64,000 bases of DNA from Channallabes apus (GCA_030522415.1 CM060118.1:21348651-21412650); one strand, 5' to 3'. Positions 31,607-43,122 are shown, counted from the first letter of the stretch. Program-made: numbers and translations. The notes: generated by a model from the sequence alone, not told the origin.

Positions 31607-34475
31607 ATGGATTATCTCGGGGACATATATAGGGACCTTGAATGTTGGGACCATGACAGGGGAGGGAAGAGAGTTGGTTGATATGATGCAGAGAAGGAAG
31701 GTGGATATACTGTGTGTACAGGAGACCAGGTGGAAAGGTAGCAAAGCTAGAAGCTTAGGATCAGGGTTCAAATTGTTTTACCATGGTGTGGATAGGAAAA
31801 GAAATGGAGTAGGAGTTATCCTGAAAGAGGAGTTTGTAAGGAATGTTGTAGAGGTGAAGAGAGTATCAGATACGGTGATGAGTCTGAAGCTGGAAATTGA
31901 TGGTGTGATGTTCAATGTTGTTAGTGGTTATGCTCCACAGGTAGGATGTGAGATAGAAGAGAAGGAGAAATTCTGGAGTGAGTTAGATGAAGTGATGCAG
32001 AGCATCCCCAGAGGTGAGAGAGTGGTGATTGGTGCAGACTTCAATGGACATGTTGGGGAAGGGAACAGAGGGGATGAAAATGTGATGGGCAGGTTTGGTC
32101 TTCAGGACAGGAATGTAGAAGGACAGATGGTGGTGGACTTTGCAAAGAGGATGGAAATGGCAGTAGTAAGTACTTTCTTCCAGAAGAGGCAGGAACATAG
32201 GGTGACATATAAGAGCGGAGGCAGAAGCACTCAGGTGGACTACATCTTGTGTCGACGTTGTAATCTGAAAGACATCAGTGACTGCAAGGTGTTGGTAGGG
32301 GAGAGTGTAGCCAGACAACACAGAATGGTGGTGTGTAAAATAACCCTGGTGCTGAGGAAGGTGAAGAGGAAAAAGGCAGAGCAGAGGACAAAGTGGTGGA
32401 AGCTGAGAAAGGAAGAATGTTGTGTAGTCTTTAGGGAGGAGTCGAGACAAGCTATGGGTGGTCAGGAGGTGCTTTCAGTTGACTGGACAACTACAGCCAA
32501 TGTGATCAGGGAGACAGGTAAGAGGGTACGTGGTGTATCATCAGGTAAGGGAAAAGGAGACAAGGAGACTTGGTGGTGGAATGAGGAAGTCCAGGAGTGT
32601 ATACAGGGAAAGAGGCTAGCTAAGGAGAAGTGGGACACTGAGAGGACTGAAGAGAGTAGACAGGAGTACAGGGAGATGCACCGTAAGGTGAAGGTAGAAG
32701 TGGCAAAGGCCAAACAAAGAGCATATGAGGACTTGTATGCTAGGCTGGACAGCAAGGAGGGAGAGATAGATCTGTACAGGTTGGCGAGGCAGAAAGATAG
32801 AGATGGGAAGGATGTGCAGCAGGTTAGAGTGATTAAAGATAGAGATGGAAATGTACTGACAGATGCCAGGAGGGTGATGGGAAGATGGAAGGAGTACTTT
32901 GAGGAGTTGATGAATGAGGAAAACGAAAGAGATCAAAGAGTAGAAGAGGTGACTGTTGTGGAGCAGGAAGTAGCAAATATTAGTAAAAGTGAGGTGAGAA
33001 GGGCGTTGAAGAAGATGAAGAGTGGGAAGGCTGTTGGTCCTGATGACATACCTGTGGAGGTATGGAAGTGCTTAGGACTCAGGAGAGGTGGCAGTAGAGT
33101 TTCTGACTAGTTTGTTTAACGAGATCTTGGAGAGTGAGAGGATTCCAGAGGAATGGAGGAGAAGTGTATTGGTGCTGATTTTTAAGAACAAGGGAGATGT
33201 GCAGAGCCGTGGCAATTACAGAGGTATAAAGTTAATGAGCCATACAATGAAGCTGTGGGAAAGAGTAGTGGAAGCTAGGTTAAGGGCAGAGGTGAGAATT
33301 TGTGAGCAGCAATATGGTTTTATGCCTAGAAAGAGTACATCAGATGCAGTATTTGGTTTGAGGATGCTTGTGGAGAAGTACAGAGAAGGTAATAAAGAGT
33401 TGCATTGTGTCTTTGTAGATTTAGAGAAAGCGTACGACAGGGTGCCGAGAGAGGAGCTGTGGTGTTTTATGAGGAAGTCTGGAGTGGCAGAGAAGTATGT
33501 TAGAGTGGTGCAGGACATGTATGAGAGCTGTAAGACAGTGGTAAGATGTGCTGTAGGTGTGACAGAAGAGTTCAAGGTGGATGTGGGTCTGCATCAAGGA
33601 TCGGCTCTAAGCCCCTTTTTGTTTGCTCTAGTGATGGACAGGATGACAGATGACGTTAGACAGGAGTCTCCATGGACTATGATGTTTGCAGATGACATTG
33701 TGCTTTGTAGCGAGAGCAGGGAACAGGTGGACGAAAATTTGGAGAGATGGAGGTACGCTATGGAAAGCAGAGGAATGAAGGTTAGCCGCAGCAAGACGGA
33801 ATACATGTGTGTGAATGAGAGTGACCCAAGAGGAACAGTGAGGCTACAGGGAGCAGAGGTAAAGAAGGTGCAGGATTTTAAGTACTTAGGGTCAACGGTC
33901 GAGAGCAACGGAGAGTGTTCAAAGGAGGTGAAGAGACGAGTACAGGCAGGTTGGAATGGGTGGAGAAAAGTGTCAGGTGTGTTGTGCGATAAAAGAGTAT
34001 CAGCGAGAATGAAAGGAAAGGTGTACAGGACAGTGGTGAGACCAGCAATGCTCTACGGCTTAGAGACAGTGACACTGAAGAAAAGACAGGAGGCAGAGCT
34101 AGAGGTAGCAGAGCTGAAGATGTTGAGGTTCTCTTTGGGAGTGACAAGGATGGATAGGATCAAGAATGAGTTCATCAGAGGGACAACCCATGTTAGATGT
34201 TTTGGAGATAAAGTCAGAGAGGCCAGATTGAGGTGGTTTGGACATGTTCAGAGGAGAGAGTGTGAATATATCGGTAGAAGGATGCTGAGGTTGGAACTGC
34301 CAGGCAGGAGGTCTAGAGGAAGACCAAAGAGGAGATTTATGGATGCAGTGAGAGAGGACATGAAGTTAGTTGGTGTGAGAGAAGAGGATGCAGAGGATAG
34401 GGTTAGATGGAGGCAGATGATTCACTGTGGCGACCCCTGAAAGGGAACAGCCGAGAGACAAAGAAGGAAGAAGAT
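31606..34475 (+). mobile_element. RTE-clade LINE, nearly full-length, one clear frameshift
   Basis: A single large ORF with endonuclease and reverse transcriptase runs from about 31620 to 34440 and ends in a short 3' tail with 'gtggcgacccctgaaaggga' and 'aagaaggaagaaga', typical for RTE-type LINEs. The copy is 5' truncated and abuts a Tc1 half. No target duplication was recognised. Confidence 0.8.
31620..34440 (+). pseudogene. RTE LINE endonuclease-reverse transcriptase ORF with frameshift near 33.08 kb
   Basis: The first frame (to 33110) starts with GTLNVGTMTG, then ILCVQETRWKG, VVSGYAPQVG, the catalytic IGADFNGHVG and STQVDYILC of an APE-type endonuclease, then a long Lys/Glu-rich linker and the beginning of the RT (KSGKAVGPDDIPVEVWKCLG). 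The second frame (from 33088) has YRGIKLMSHTMKLWERV, QQYGFMPRKST, FVDLEKAYDRVP, HQGSALSPFLF, the catalytic FADDIVL (33685-33705) and the C-terminal LRWFGHVQRR, ending in CGDP at 34440. Short bases around 33074-33090 cause the shift. Apart from that the domains appear intact. Confidence 0.8.
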
Positions 34476-35360
34476 TGTGCAACTGGCAACCCAGCCTGTT
34501 AGTTAAGAGTGCTGCGTTCCGATCGGTAAGTAGTTTCTGTTAAGTAGACTGCACAGGGAGCGGGAAGCACACTTTAAAGTACACTGCAGCACGGACAGCA
34601 GCAATCGGCACTCCACTGCTCTTCCTGTGATATCCCGGATGTGAAGACCAGCATTTTAGCGACCTGAATTTTATTACCTGAATTTTGTCGACCTGAATTT
34701 GTAATATTGAAAAATAATAAAGATTTTTAACACCTGAAAATATTTTTGAACAGCAATTTATTCATTTGAATATTTTTGCATTGAATTTTAAATGCTTGAA
34801 TTACATTTTCACTTGAAATATACAACCACAATAAATTGCAGTGGCAAAAATTTCAAACATTGTAAATGCTCTAAGGATTTTTTTCAATTCAGATCAAATT
34901 GCAATGCAGAAAAATTCAAACATTTTTATTTCAACACATTTTTTTCAGTTCATGTAATTCAACCTGCTATTTTGCTTTCAGGAATTTTGGCACTAATATA
35001 CTTCCATACTCCTGCTCCTACATACAGTACAGTGACTCTCAGTGCAGACCCCCTCATGCTAAGCATGACCATGTACAGTACAGTAGTAAGAAGACTCTCT
35101 GTGCTCTCACCTTACTTTCTCACCTTACTGACTGTGTGACTGAATGGTTAGATTAATGCAGTGGTTCTCAAACTGTGGGGCGCGCCCCACTAGTGGGGAA
35201 TACAGACATGACAGGTGGGGCGCAATGAACGAGAGGAAAAACAGGAAAGTACCTAATTCATGCTTTTCTTCATTCATGCTTTTCTTTATTGATAATGAAG
35301 AGCGTACGCTCAAAACTAAACAATCACACACAAATAAATGTGCTTCAAGAACACATTGTT
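34476..35360. other. Spacer without recognised feature
   Basis: About 0.9 kb of AT-rich sequence between two LINE segments. It may contain a degraded repeat ('ttgaattttaaatgcttgaa', 'caaatttcaaac'-like phrases), but I could not name it. Confidence 0.3.
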
Positions 35361-35930
35361 TTACCTGCACCAGCATGAAGATCTTCAAGAGGATAGTCAT
35401 GAGGCACATCAAGACCCTGCTACCCCTCTCACTGAACTCTTTGCAGTTTACATTCTGTCCCAACCACTTAACAGATCATGCTGTCACCATCACCTGGACA
35501 AGTAGGAGCTCTGTACCCCTAAATGGAAAGCTGAGCCTGCTAAACCTGAATTCATCTATCTGTAACTGGATCCTAGACTTCCTGACTGGGAGACCTCGAT
35601 CAGTCCTGAGTTGCAGCAGTATCTCTAGTACCACCAAACTGAGCCCTGGGACCCCCCAGGGCTGTGTGCTCAGTCCACTGCTGTTCACTCTGCTCACTCA
35701 AGACTGTCAAAATGAATATCCCGAATCATATCATAATGTTTGGCAATTAAATAACTGTGGTGAGTCGAATTCACTAGAATGATAAGTCAGCAATATAGAG
35801 GATGCTCATGGGGATTGTCAAAAACACAATATTCATTGCTGGTCATCTGGTGGAGAACCTCAACTGATCCCTCAACAACACACTGTGAATAATTGGTTGT
35901 ATATTTCCAGTAATTTTGTAGCAGCAGAGC
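35360..35930 (+). mobile_element. Rex1-like LINE reverse-transcriptase fragment
   Basis: In a broken frame one reads [50 protein letters not shown] and [19 protein letters not shown], which are RT blocks 2 to 4 of the Rex1/Babar group. A deletion removes the segment containing the first catalytic Asp, and the FADD block is missing. Both ends are lost. Confidence 0.65.
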
Positions 35931-36617
35931 TGTTTATTTAAAACTCTGTGAATAATGATTTCTGGTGTAACATCTTTACAGTAGTCTACTGTTATGAATA
36001 TAACTGTTTTGCCACACTGTAAATATTAACTGTTTTGCCGCACTGGCAGAGGGTATACTGTATGCAGTTGTACTTACTATAATGTTAGTTACTATAATTA
36101 TTATACAGTACCTCCTACAGTACAGTGAAGCCTCCTTGATGGGTGAATGTGCCTGTCTAACATATGGGGTGCTTAAAAATAAAAACAATAATAAAATAAA
36201 ACTCTTCACTGGTGTGTTATGAGATGTACCTGGTTTGACATGACCATTTAAGTCTTCTTAACCTCCCAGCACAAGCAACATGAGCAAACCAATGTGACAG
36301 ACCCACAATTCATTTAATTAATGTATTATGTCAGTCCATGCAAAGAAAATGCAAATCACCAGCTCTGGATCTGGGCACAGATCGGCATAAATGCAGCTGT
36401 GGGATGGTAAATAGGAATTACATTTTCGCAGCCATGCTAATAGATGAAGATACATCATGCCATGTTTTTATGTGGGGGTTGGGGCATCATTTTGTGACAT
36501 ACTCATGCTGTTTACTTGTGCCTGCTATTTTGGTTATGTAAATACCTTGTTTTGCAATGCCAAACTGTATTTGGGAAACTAATGGTGCTATAAAATACAC
36601 AATAAAATACGCTATAC

Positions 36618-37611
36618 TGTGAGGGTTGCCCACTAGAGGGCAGTGTTTTTACTTTGTAGTTTTGGTTCCTAGACTCAGTTTCCCAGAAGCCTCCTCGGTC
36701 AGGTGACATGGATACTCACCTGAACTGAGGAGGCTCATTAGCACTTTTATAAATACCTGTTTGTTCTGGGAAACTGGGTCGAGCATTGATTTCTGTTATG
36801 TGGGTTTTGTTTTGTTCTTTTCTGTTTTAGTTTAAACAGTATGGTTGGCCTTTTGGTTTCAGGAGCACTTTAAGTTTGTATTTGCTTTGATTTAGTTTAT
36901 GTCTCTTTGTCTCTGTGTCTCCTAGCAGGATTAGCCTCTAGGAGAATTAGCCTTTTGTGTTTACCCTTTTGTGTAAGTAACCCCCATTGCATGTTTAGCT
37001 AGTAGTCTGTTTAAATACTAATGAGGGTGATACTAACATGTTTAGATCTTAGTCTGTCTAGTCTTTGAGTCTGTCTAGTCTCCTTGTCTGCTTAGCTCTT
37101 AGTCTGTTTAGGTACTAACATCTTTAGCCACTAACCTTTAGAGTTCTTAGTCTGTTTCATACCTAGTCTGCTGTGTACCTTGTCTGTTCATTCCCTTGTG
37201 TCTCAGGCTACTGGCCTGTGTAGCCATTAGTCTGATTAGCTATGAGCTAGCTTAGCAGCTAATGTGCAGCTCAGCCAGTAGACCTAGCCAAGCCTGTCTT
37301 GTGTTTGTTTATCCCTTGCATGTATAGTCCCATGTGTTTAGTCCTCTAGGCTGTTTAGTATGTCTTGTCTCGTCCTGTTTGTGTCCCCATGTCTGTATTG
37401 TATATGAGTTGTGTAATCCCTAGTTTTATGTCTAAGTGTTTGAGTTCTGTTTCGTATGCTCCATGTTTTTAGCCAACCTCCTTAGTTCATGTTCATGTTT
37501 GCTTTTTGTTTGTTTGATTATTATTAAAGACTCTTTGCGTTTCACTGCATCCCCTCTGCATCTATGCCTCAACACCCAGCCCACAGTCCAACACCATAGC
37601 AGAACGTGACA
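36618..37611 (+). repeat. Left LTR
   Basis: Contains a TATAAA box at 36748-36753, preceded by nested inverted repeats: 36676-36688 with 36764-36776 (13 bp, perfect) and 36689-36706 with 36715-36733 (one mismatch-gap). ATTAAA lies near the 3' end. It carries one extra 17-bp copy of a 'ctgtctagtc' unit relative to the right LTR. Confidence 0.85.
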
Positions 37612-37753
37612 GAATGCTCGACCATACAAGAGGCATAGCAGAGGGGCCCCCCCTGGAGAAAATTTTGGGGGGGGGGCTGGGACTATAACACCTGGGCAAG
37701 CTGACCAGGAATAATCAGCTTGCCCCACGTCAAAACAGGGGAATGAACTGAAG

Positions 37754-39058
37754 GTGAGGGGGCCTCAGTGGAGGCTCCAGTTTCGCCAGCGGGCCTCAGT
37801 GGAGGCTCCAGTTTCGCCAGCGGGCCTCAGTGGAGGCTCCAGTTTCGCCAGCGCGCCTCAGTGGAGGCTCCAGTTTCGCCAGCGCGCCTCAGTGGAGGCT
37901 CCAGTTCTCCAGCGCGCCTCACGGGAGGCTCCAGTTCTCCAGCGCGCCTCACGGGAGGCTCCAGTTCTCCAGCGCGCCTCACGGGAGGCTCCAGTTCTCC
38001 AGCGCGCCTCACGGGAGGCTCCAGTTCTCCAGCGCGCCTCACGGGAGGCTCCAGTTCTCCAGCGCGCCTCACGGGAGGCTCCAGTTCTCCAGCGCGCCTC
38101 ACGGGAGGCTCCAGTTCTCCAGCGCGCCTCACGGGAGGCTCCAGTTCTCCAGCGCGCCTCACGGGAGGCTCCAGTTCTCCAGCGCGCCTCACGGGAGGCT
38201 CCAGTTCTCCAGCGCGCCTCACGGGAGGCTCCAGTTCTCCAGCGCGCCTCACGGGAGGCTCCAGTTCTCCAGCGCGCCTCACGGGAGGCTCCAGTTCTCC
38301 AGCGCGCCTCACGGGAGGCTCCAGTTCTCCAGCGCGCCTCACGGGAGGCTCCAGTTCTCCAGCGCGCCTCACGGGAGGCTCCAGTTCTCCAGCGCGCCTC
38401 ACGGGAGGCTCCAGTTCTCCAGCGCGCCTCACGGGAGGCTCCAGTTCTCCAGCGCGCCTCAGGGGCGTTTTCATGTCCCCAGAGCCCAGCCAGGACCTCG
38501 CCAGGGAAAACCCTCACCACGCTCTCTAGCTTCGTTCGCAGCGGTGACAGCGATCCACCACCGCTGGACTTCGAGAGCGTGCTTCCATCGCCACCCGGTG
38601 TCAAAGGAGGTCACAGTACTGCAGAGGCCGCCCGGCGTGAGGACAACACAGTGCTGCATCGGCCGCCCGACTTGGAGGGCGACTCAGTGCTGCAGGCAAC
38701 GCTCCACCGGCAAGAGCGACACAGCACTGCCTCCAACGCCCGGCCTACACCAGCGATCCGGCACTGCCTCCGCCGCCCGGCCTGCGGCATCGGCCCAGTG
38801 CTGCCTCCGCCACCCGACGACGTCATGAGCTCACCGCCGCTCAGCCCCGAGGACGAGCCATTGCTGCCTCCGCCACCCAGCCTCGGGTGCAGGCCGCTGC
38901 TGCACCCGGTGCCTGGCTTTGGCGGCAATTCAAGCTCGCCCACCCTCCCACCCACCTTGGGGAGCCTGCTCGTCGGCGTCGCAGTCGGGTGGAATGACCC
39001 GGGACGTGGGGGAAGGGTACCCAGGACCTCCGTTAGCGCTCCGGAGGAGCGTTTTTAA
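37754..39058 (+). CDS. Large ORF of the non-autonomous LTR element, hypothetical protein, 434 aa
   Basis: The longest frame starts at an ATG at 37754, shortly after the LTR, and ends TAA at 39058, a few bases before the polypurine tract. The first half is a 10-residue repeat (REAPVLQRAS); the second half is rich in Pro, Ser and Arg with DDV-x-SSPPLSPEDEP and LLPPPPSLG segments, i.e. disordered. I recognise no enzyme or capsid domain. In the minisatellite, at least two other forward frames and two reverse frames are also open, because the unit has no stop in those frames; so translation is not proven. GC content is much higher than in the surroundings. Confidence 0.4.
   Translation: MRGPQWRLQFRQRASVEAPVSPAGLSGGSSFASAPQWRLQFRQRASVEAPVLQRASREAPVLQRASREAPVLQRASREAPVLQRASREAPVLQRASREAPVLQRASREAPVLQRASREAPVLQRASREAPVLQRASREAPVLQRASREAPVLQRASREAPVLQRASREAPVLQRASREAPVLQRASREAPVLQRASREAPVLQRASREAPVLQRASREAPVLQRASREAPVLQRASGAFSCPQSPARTSPGKTLTTLSSFVRSGDSDPPPLDFESVLPSPPGVKGGHSTAEAARREDNTVLHRPPDLEGDSVLQATLHRQERHSTASNARPTPAIRHCLRRPACGIGPVLPPPPDDVMSSPPLSPEDEPLLPPPPSLGCRPLLHPVPGFGGNSSSPTLPPTLGSLLVGVAVGWNDPGRGGRVPRTSVSAPEERF
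37761..38466 (+). repeat. 30-bp minisatellite inside LTR element
   Basis: Five variant units (four of 31 bp, one of 30 bp; consensus begins 'cctcagtggaggctccag') at 37761-37914 are followed by 18 units of 30 bp with the sequence 'cgcctcacgggaggctccag' plus 'ttctccagcg', from 37915 to 38454. These 18 read as identical. The last partial unit ends near 38466. Confidence 0.95.
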
Positions 39059-39070
39059 GGGGGGGGGTAC

Positions 39071-40047
39071 TGTGAGGGTTGCCCACTAGAGGGCAGTGTT
39101 TTTACTTTGTAGTTTTGGTTCCTAGACTCAGTTTCCCAGAAGCCTCCTCGGTCAGGTGACATGGATACTCACCTGAACTGAGGAGGCTCATTAGCACTTT
39201 TATAAATACCTGTTTGTTCTGGGAAACTGGGTCGAGCATTGATTTCTGTTATGTGGGTTTTGTTTTGTTCTTTTCTGTTTTAGTTTAAACAGTATGGTTG
39301 GCCTTTTGGTTTCAGGAGCACTTTAAGTTTGTATTTGCTTTGATTTAGTTTATGTCTCTTTGTCTCTGTGTCTCCTAGCAGGATTAGCCTCTAGGAGAAT
39401 TAGCCTTTTGTGTTTACCCTTTTGTGTAAGTAACCCCCATTGCATGTTTAGCTAGTAGTCTGTTTAAATACTAATGAGGGTGATACTAACATGTTTAGAT
39501 CTTAGTCTGTCTAGTCTCCTTGTCTGCTTAGCTCTTAGTCTGTTTAGGTACTAACATCTTTAGCCACTAACCTTTAGAGTTCTTAGTCTGTTTCATACCT
39601 AGTCTGCTGTGTACCTTGTCTGTTCATTCCCTTGTGTCTCAGGCTACTGGCCTGTGTAGCCATTAGTCTGATTAGCTATGAGCTAGCTTAGCAGCTAATG
39701 TGCAGCTCAGCCAGTAGACCTAGCCAAGCCTGTCTTGTGTTTGTTTATCCCTTGCATGTATAGTCCCATGTGTTTAGTCCTCTAGGCTGTTTAGTATGTC
39801 TTGTCTCGTCCTGTTTGTGTCCCCATGTCTGTATTGTATATGAGTTGTGTAATCCCTAGTTTTATGTCTAAGTGTTTGAGTTCTGTTTCGTATGCTCCAT
39901 GTTTTTAGCCAACCTCCTTAGTTCATGTTCATGTTTGCTTTTTGTTTGTTTGATTATTATTAAAGACTCTTTGCGTTTCACTGCATCCCCTCTGCATCTA
40001 TGCCTCAACACCCAGCCCACAGTCCAACACCATAGCAGAACGTGACA
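39071..40047 (+). repeat. Right LTR
   Basis: 977 bp, starting TGTGAGGGTTGCCC and ending CGTGACA. It shows the same TATA box and palindromes as the left LTR and lacks the 17-bp extra unit. Confidence 0.85.
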
Positions 40048-40570
40048 TATACTGCTAAAAGTATTCGCTTGCCTGCCTTTACATGCATGAACTTAAGTAA
40101 TATCCAATTCTTAATCCATAGGGTTTAATATGTTGGCCCACCCTTTGCAGATATAACAATTAGGAGTGTGTTTATGGAAATTTTTGACCATTCTTCCAGA
40201 AGCGCATTTGTGACGTCAGACACTGAATTTAATGTAATTCAAAATCCAAAGGTGTTCTATCGGGTTGAGGTCAGGACTCTGTGCAGGACAAGTTCTTACA
40301 TAACAAACTCGCTCATCCGTGTCTTTATGGACCTTGTTTTGTGCACTGGTGCGCAGTCATGGTGAAACTGGTGTGGGGTTGTTTTTCAGGAGTTGGGCTC
40401 AGCTCCTTACTTCCAGTGAAAGGAACACTTAATGCTTCAGCATACCAAGACATTTTGGACAATTTCTTGCTCCTAATTTTATGGGAACATTTTGGGAATG
40501 GCCCGTTCCTGGTCCTGTTCATATGTATGTGAAGGGAGGCAAACAAATACTTTTGGCAATATAGTGTATA
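40048..40570. mobile_element. Non-autonomous Tc1-derived element, interrupted at its left end by LTR element
   Basis: The left end 'tatactgctaaaagtattcg' and the right end 'aatacttttggcaatatagt' are inverted. The interior has the family phrases 'gttgaggtcaggactctgtg' and 'tgctttgtgcactggtgc'-like sequence with large deletions. The TATAC at its left tip is duplicated by the LTR element (36618-40047). Confidence 0.65.
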
Positions 40571-41454
40571 TAAATATATAATAAAAAGCACAAAGCCAAC
40601 TTGGCAGCCAAAGACTGGATTACATACTCGGATAGGGCAAATTATTATTGGGACACACTAGAACTCTCCTCATATTGGCCAAGTTAGTAATCCAAATAAA
40701 ATATAAAACATTCAAAAGTGTTCAACAATTTGATTATCTTATTGAGTCATACAATATGTTGATGTGGGATGAATCAGTTGAATTATTAGTAAAAAAGAGT
40801 TTACTATAATCTTGGACTATGTTTAAAAAAAATGCTGGTTAAAGGAATGATTTACCATGCCAGTATTCGATGCAGTAGCACTGACCTACCATTGTAAAAA
40901 AAATAAATAAAATAAAATTTAAAAAGTAGATTCCTAATAGAAAATGAAAAAACATCCTCCAACTCACTAACAGAGAGGCTGAGGGAACCTCACAGCATGG
41001 TGCATAAACACATTACCCAAAATTCAACTCAGCGTGATGTGATCTTTTTATCTATATATCATTTTCTTTATATCAGATGATTAAATAGAGAGGAATCATT
41101 TACCAGCAGACACTGTTTTATGCCATTTGATAGACGATTTTGAATTGTTCATTGCTCAATGATAATTGCTCTTCAAGATGTTGGCATCAGTGATACCATA
41201 GTTCATAATCTATGAGCAACTGAGCACCATGAAATAGCTCCCTCCACTCAGTCTGACTTAATCGATAAAAATAACATAAATAAAAGCCAACTTTGAATGA
41301 CCTTTTAAAATGAAAACAAATGGAGTCTAATTTACTTATGACTAGTCTCATGTAGTTTTGTGCTGTTTTATGTAACACCATGGTAGCTTACTGGGGGCAA
41401 TGTTGTTTTGTTAAAAATTTTTTTTACTGTGTACCAGACTAGCTCTCTCACTTT

Positions 41455-41720
41455 CACTCATTCTCTATACCACTTATTTTCTACAGGGTCATGGGGCCTG
41501 GAGCCTATCCTAGGGGACTTGGGCCACTAGGCAGGGTACAGAGTATTAATTGGCATTTTCCAGGATATTGGAAATGGCAATTAGCCTAATATGCAGGTCT
41601 TTGGAGTACGGGAGGAAACCAGATTACCCGTACGAAACTCACCAAGCACGGACACAGACCTGAGGCCGGAAAAAAACCTTGACTGCTGCAGATGCGGGGC
41701 CACAGTGCTAAGGACAGTGA
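41455..41720 (+). repeat. Interspersed teleost repeat
   Basis: 'ttctacagggtcatggggcc', 'tggagcctatcctaggggac', 'gtctttggagtacgggagga' and 'gccacagtgctaa' belong to the common fish repeat also seen at 27535-27662. No ORF. Confidence 0.5.
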
Positions 41721-41885
41721 GTAGCACTGATACTTTACAATTTCATAGTTCGTGTCCTACTGTATTGGCTGTATATGATTAAAATGACAATTAAAGTCAC
41801 TTGATTTGAAATCAGATCCTGTAACTGAGTTCACAAGCAGAATTGTCTTTAAACAAATTAGTAAATCCTGTTCTTCACATTTACT

Positions 41886-42420
41886 TCTGAAATGCGACTT
41901 GGTACTATATTTTATTTACGTATTTGTAGTAGACTTTTTTATAAATCTGTATTTTCTGCTATGGGTCATTTTTGTAAATAAACCCTTAAATAAACGAGTG
42001 CAAATCAAATAATGACTCAGCACATTATATACCATTAATATTACTGTATTGTAGTGAATCTTATTTATAGTGAAATATCAATACACACCAACTGTGTTTT
42101 GGAAAAATGAAAACAAATGGGTGAATTTATGCATTATTACATTACCTCCATGTCTGGTTTGCTCTCAGATATGTTTACAGGCATTAGATGTGAGTTTATG
42201 TGATTTTGCTGTTTCCCAAAAAAGATATATTCAAGGTTGATAATTTCTAAGATTATTTTATTTCTACATATCTTTGCTGCAAAAGTTAGTACAATGCAAT
42301 AAACAGTATATTCACTATTACTTAGTAGCAAATTGAGCACATGGTTTTAAACAATCTGTACAAACAAAATTTTTCTGTTCTGAAAAGCAAATATCTATAC
42401 GAAGTCTTAAAAATTCTGTC
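41886..42420. repeat. Duplicated flank of cyp17a1 (second copy)
   Basis: Aligns by eye with 25575-26210: 'acttggtactat', 'tttataaatctg' and, further on, 'aaacaatctgtacaaa' occur in the same order in both. The first part may derive from the wbp1l 3' UTR. It lies upstream (plus-strand sense) of the intact cyp17a1 just as the other copy lies next to the pseudogene. Confidence 0.6.
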
Positions 42421-42684
42421 AAAAAATGACAGCACCAATATCAGACCAGGCTTTCACCAGTGTAAAGATAATATAAAAGCATCTAAACTGACTTAAACTC
42501 CACAGCATTAAAATGCAACATTAGACTGCAAAAATTTGCAGAGTGTCTTTTCTGGTTCAGTCACTTTTGGTCATGATAAGATCGGTAAAATTGGTTCAAA
42601 TCACAGCAATAATATAGAAATTATATTAATTATATTGCTACTTTACAATTTCATTATTTGTGTCAACTTTTAAATATTCATCCA

Positions 42685-42865
42685 GTGTTTGTAGGGGTTT
42701 TCTCTGCATTCTCCAGTTGCCTCCCACTACAGTCCAAAACATGCAGGGAGGCAGATTGGCTATGCTACAGTAGAAATGCAGGTATATGCAGTGCCGTGAA
42801 GTGGACTGGCTTTCCATTCTGCATGAATGTTCCTGCCCTGTTTCTGGCTCTGGATCACCCACAAC
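42685..42865 (+). repeat. Interspersed teleost repeat fragment
   Basis: 'gggttttctctgcattctcc', 'ttgcctcccactacagtcc' and 'aaacatgcagggaggcagat' are pieces of the common fish repeat. No coding content. Confidence 0.5.
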
Positions 42866-43122
42866 CAACCTTTAAATAGACATACAGTCTTAAAGGACAA
42901 ACAACTTCAACTATTGTGGATGCTGAGTGCTATTGAAAGGGAAGCATGTCTAGAAGCAAGAGTGTGTGGACGTACCGGATAAAGCAGATGGAGAGTTAAA
43001 GACACAGAGCATGTCAAGATAGGATGGAGATCCTAGTCAAGATCAGTTAAAAATTTGTCAAAAAAAAAAACATTATATATATATATTTATTATATATTAT
43101 TATTATTATTATATTTAACAAA

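Larger units (their letters stand above)
36618..40047 (+). mobile_element. Non-autonomous LTR retrotransposon with internal minisatellite, flanked by 5-bp target duplication
   Basis: Two direct LTRs (36618-37611 and 39071-40047) begin TGTGAGGG and end GTGACA. TATAC lies directly on both outer sides (36613-36617 and 40048-40052). The LTRs look identical apart from one 17-bp tandem-repeat difference, so the insertion is young. The interior (about 1.46 kb) has no gag, protease, reverse transcriptase or integrase, and a G-rich polypurine tract precedes the right LTR (39052-39070). The element sits inside the left end of a Tc1-derived element (continuing at 40048), i.e. a nested insertion. Confidence 0.88.

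Noticed and set aside
31983..34147. Several minus-strand ORFs of 89-155 codons
   Set aside because: They are shadows of the RTE LINE frame on the plus strand, with Leu/Ser/Pro-rich low-information sequence.
37761..38466. Regular direct repeats as a CRISPR-like array
   Set aside because: The units are head-to-tail without unique spacers and lie in an LTR element in a vertebrate genome.
37827..38604. Long minus-strand frames opposite the minisatellite (215 and 248 codons)
   Set aside because: They arise because the 30-bp unit has no stop in those frames; no start context, no family and no support from non-repeat sequence.
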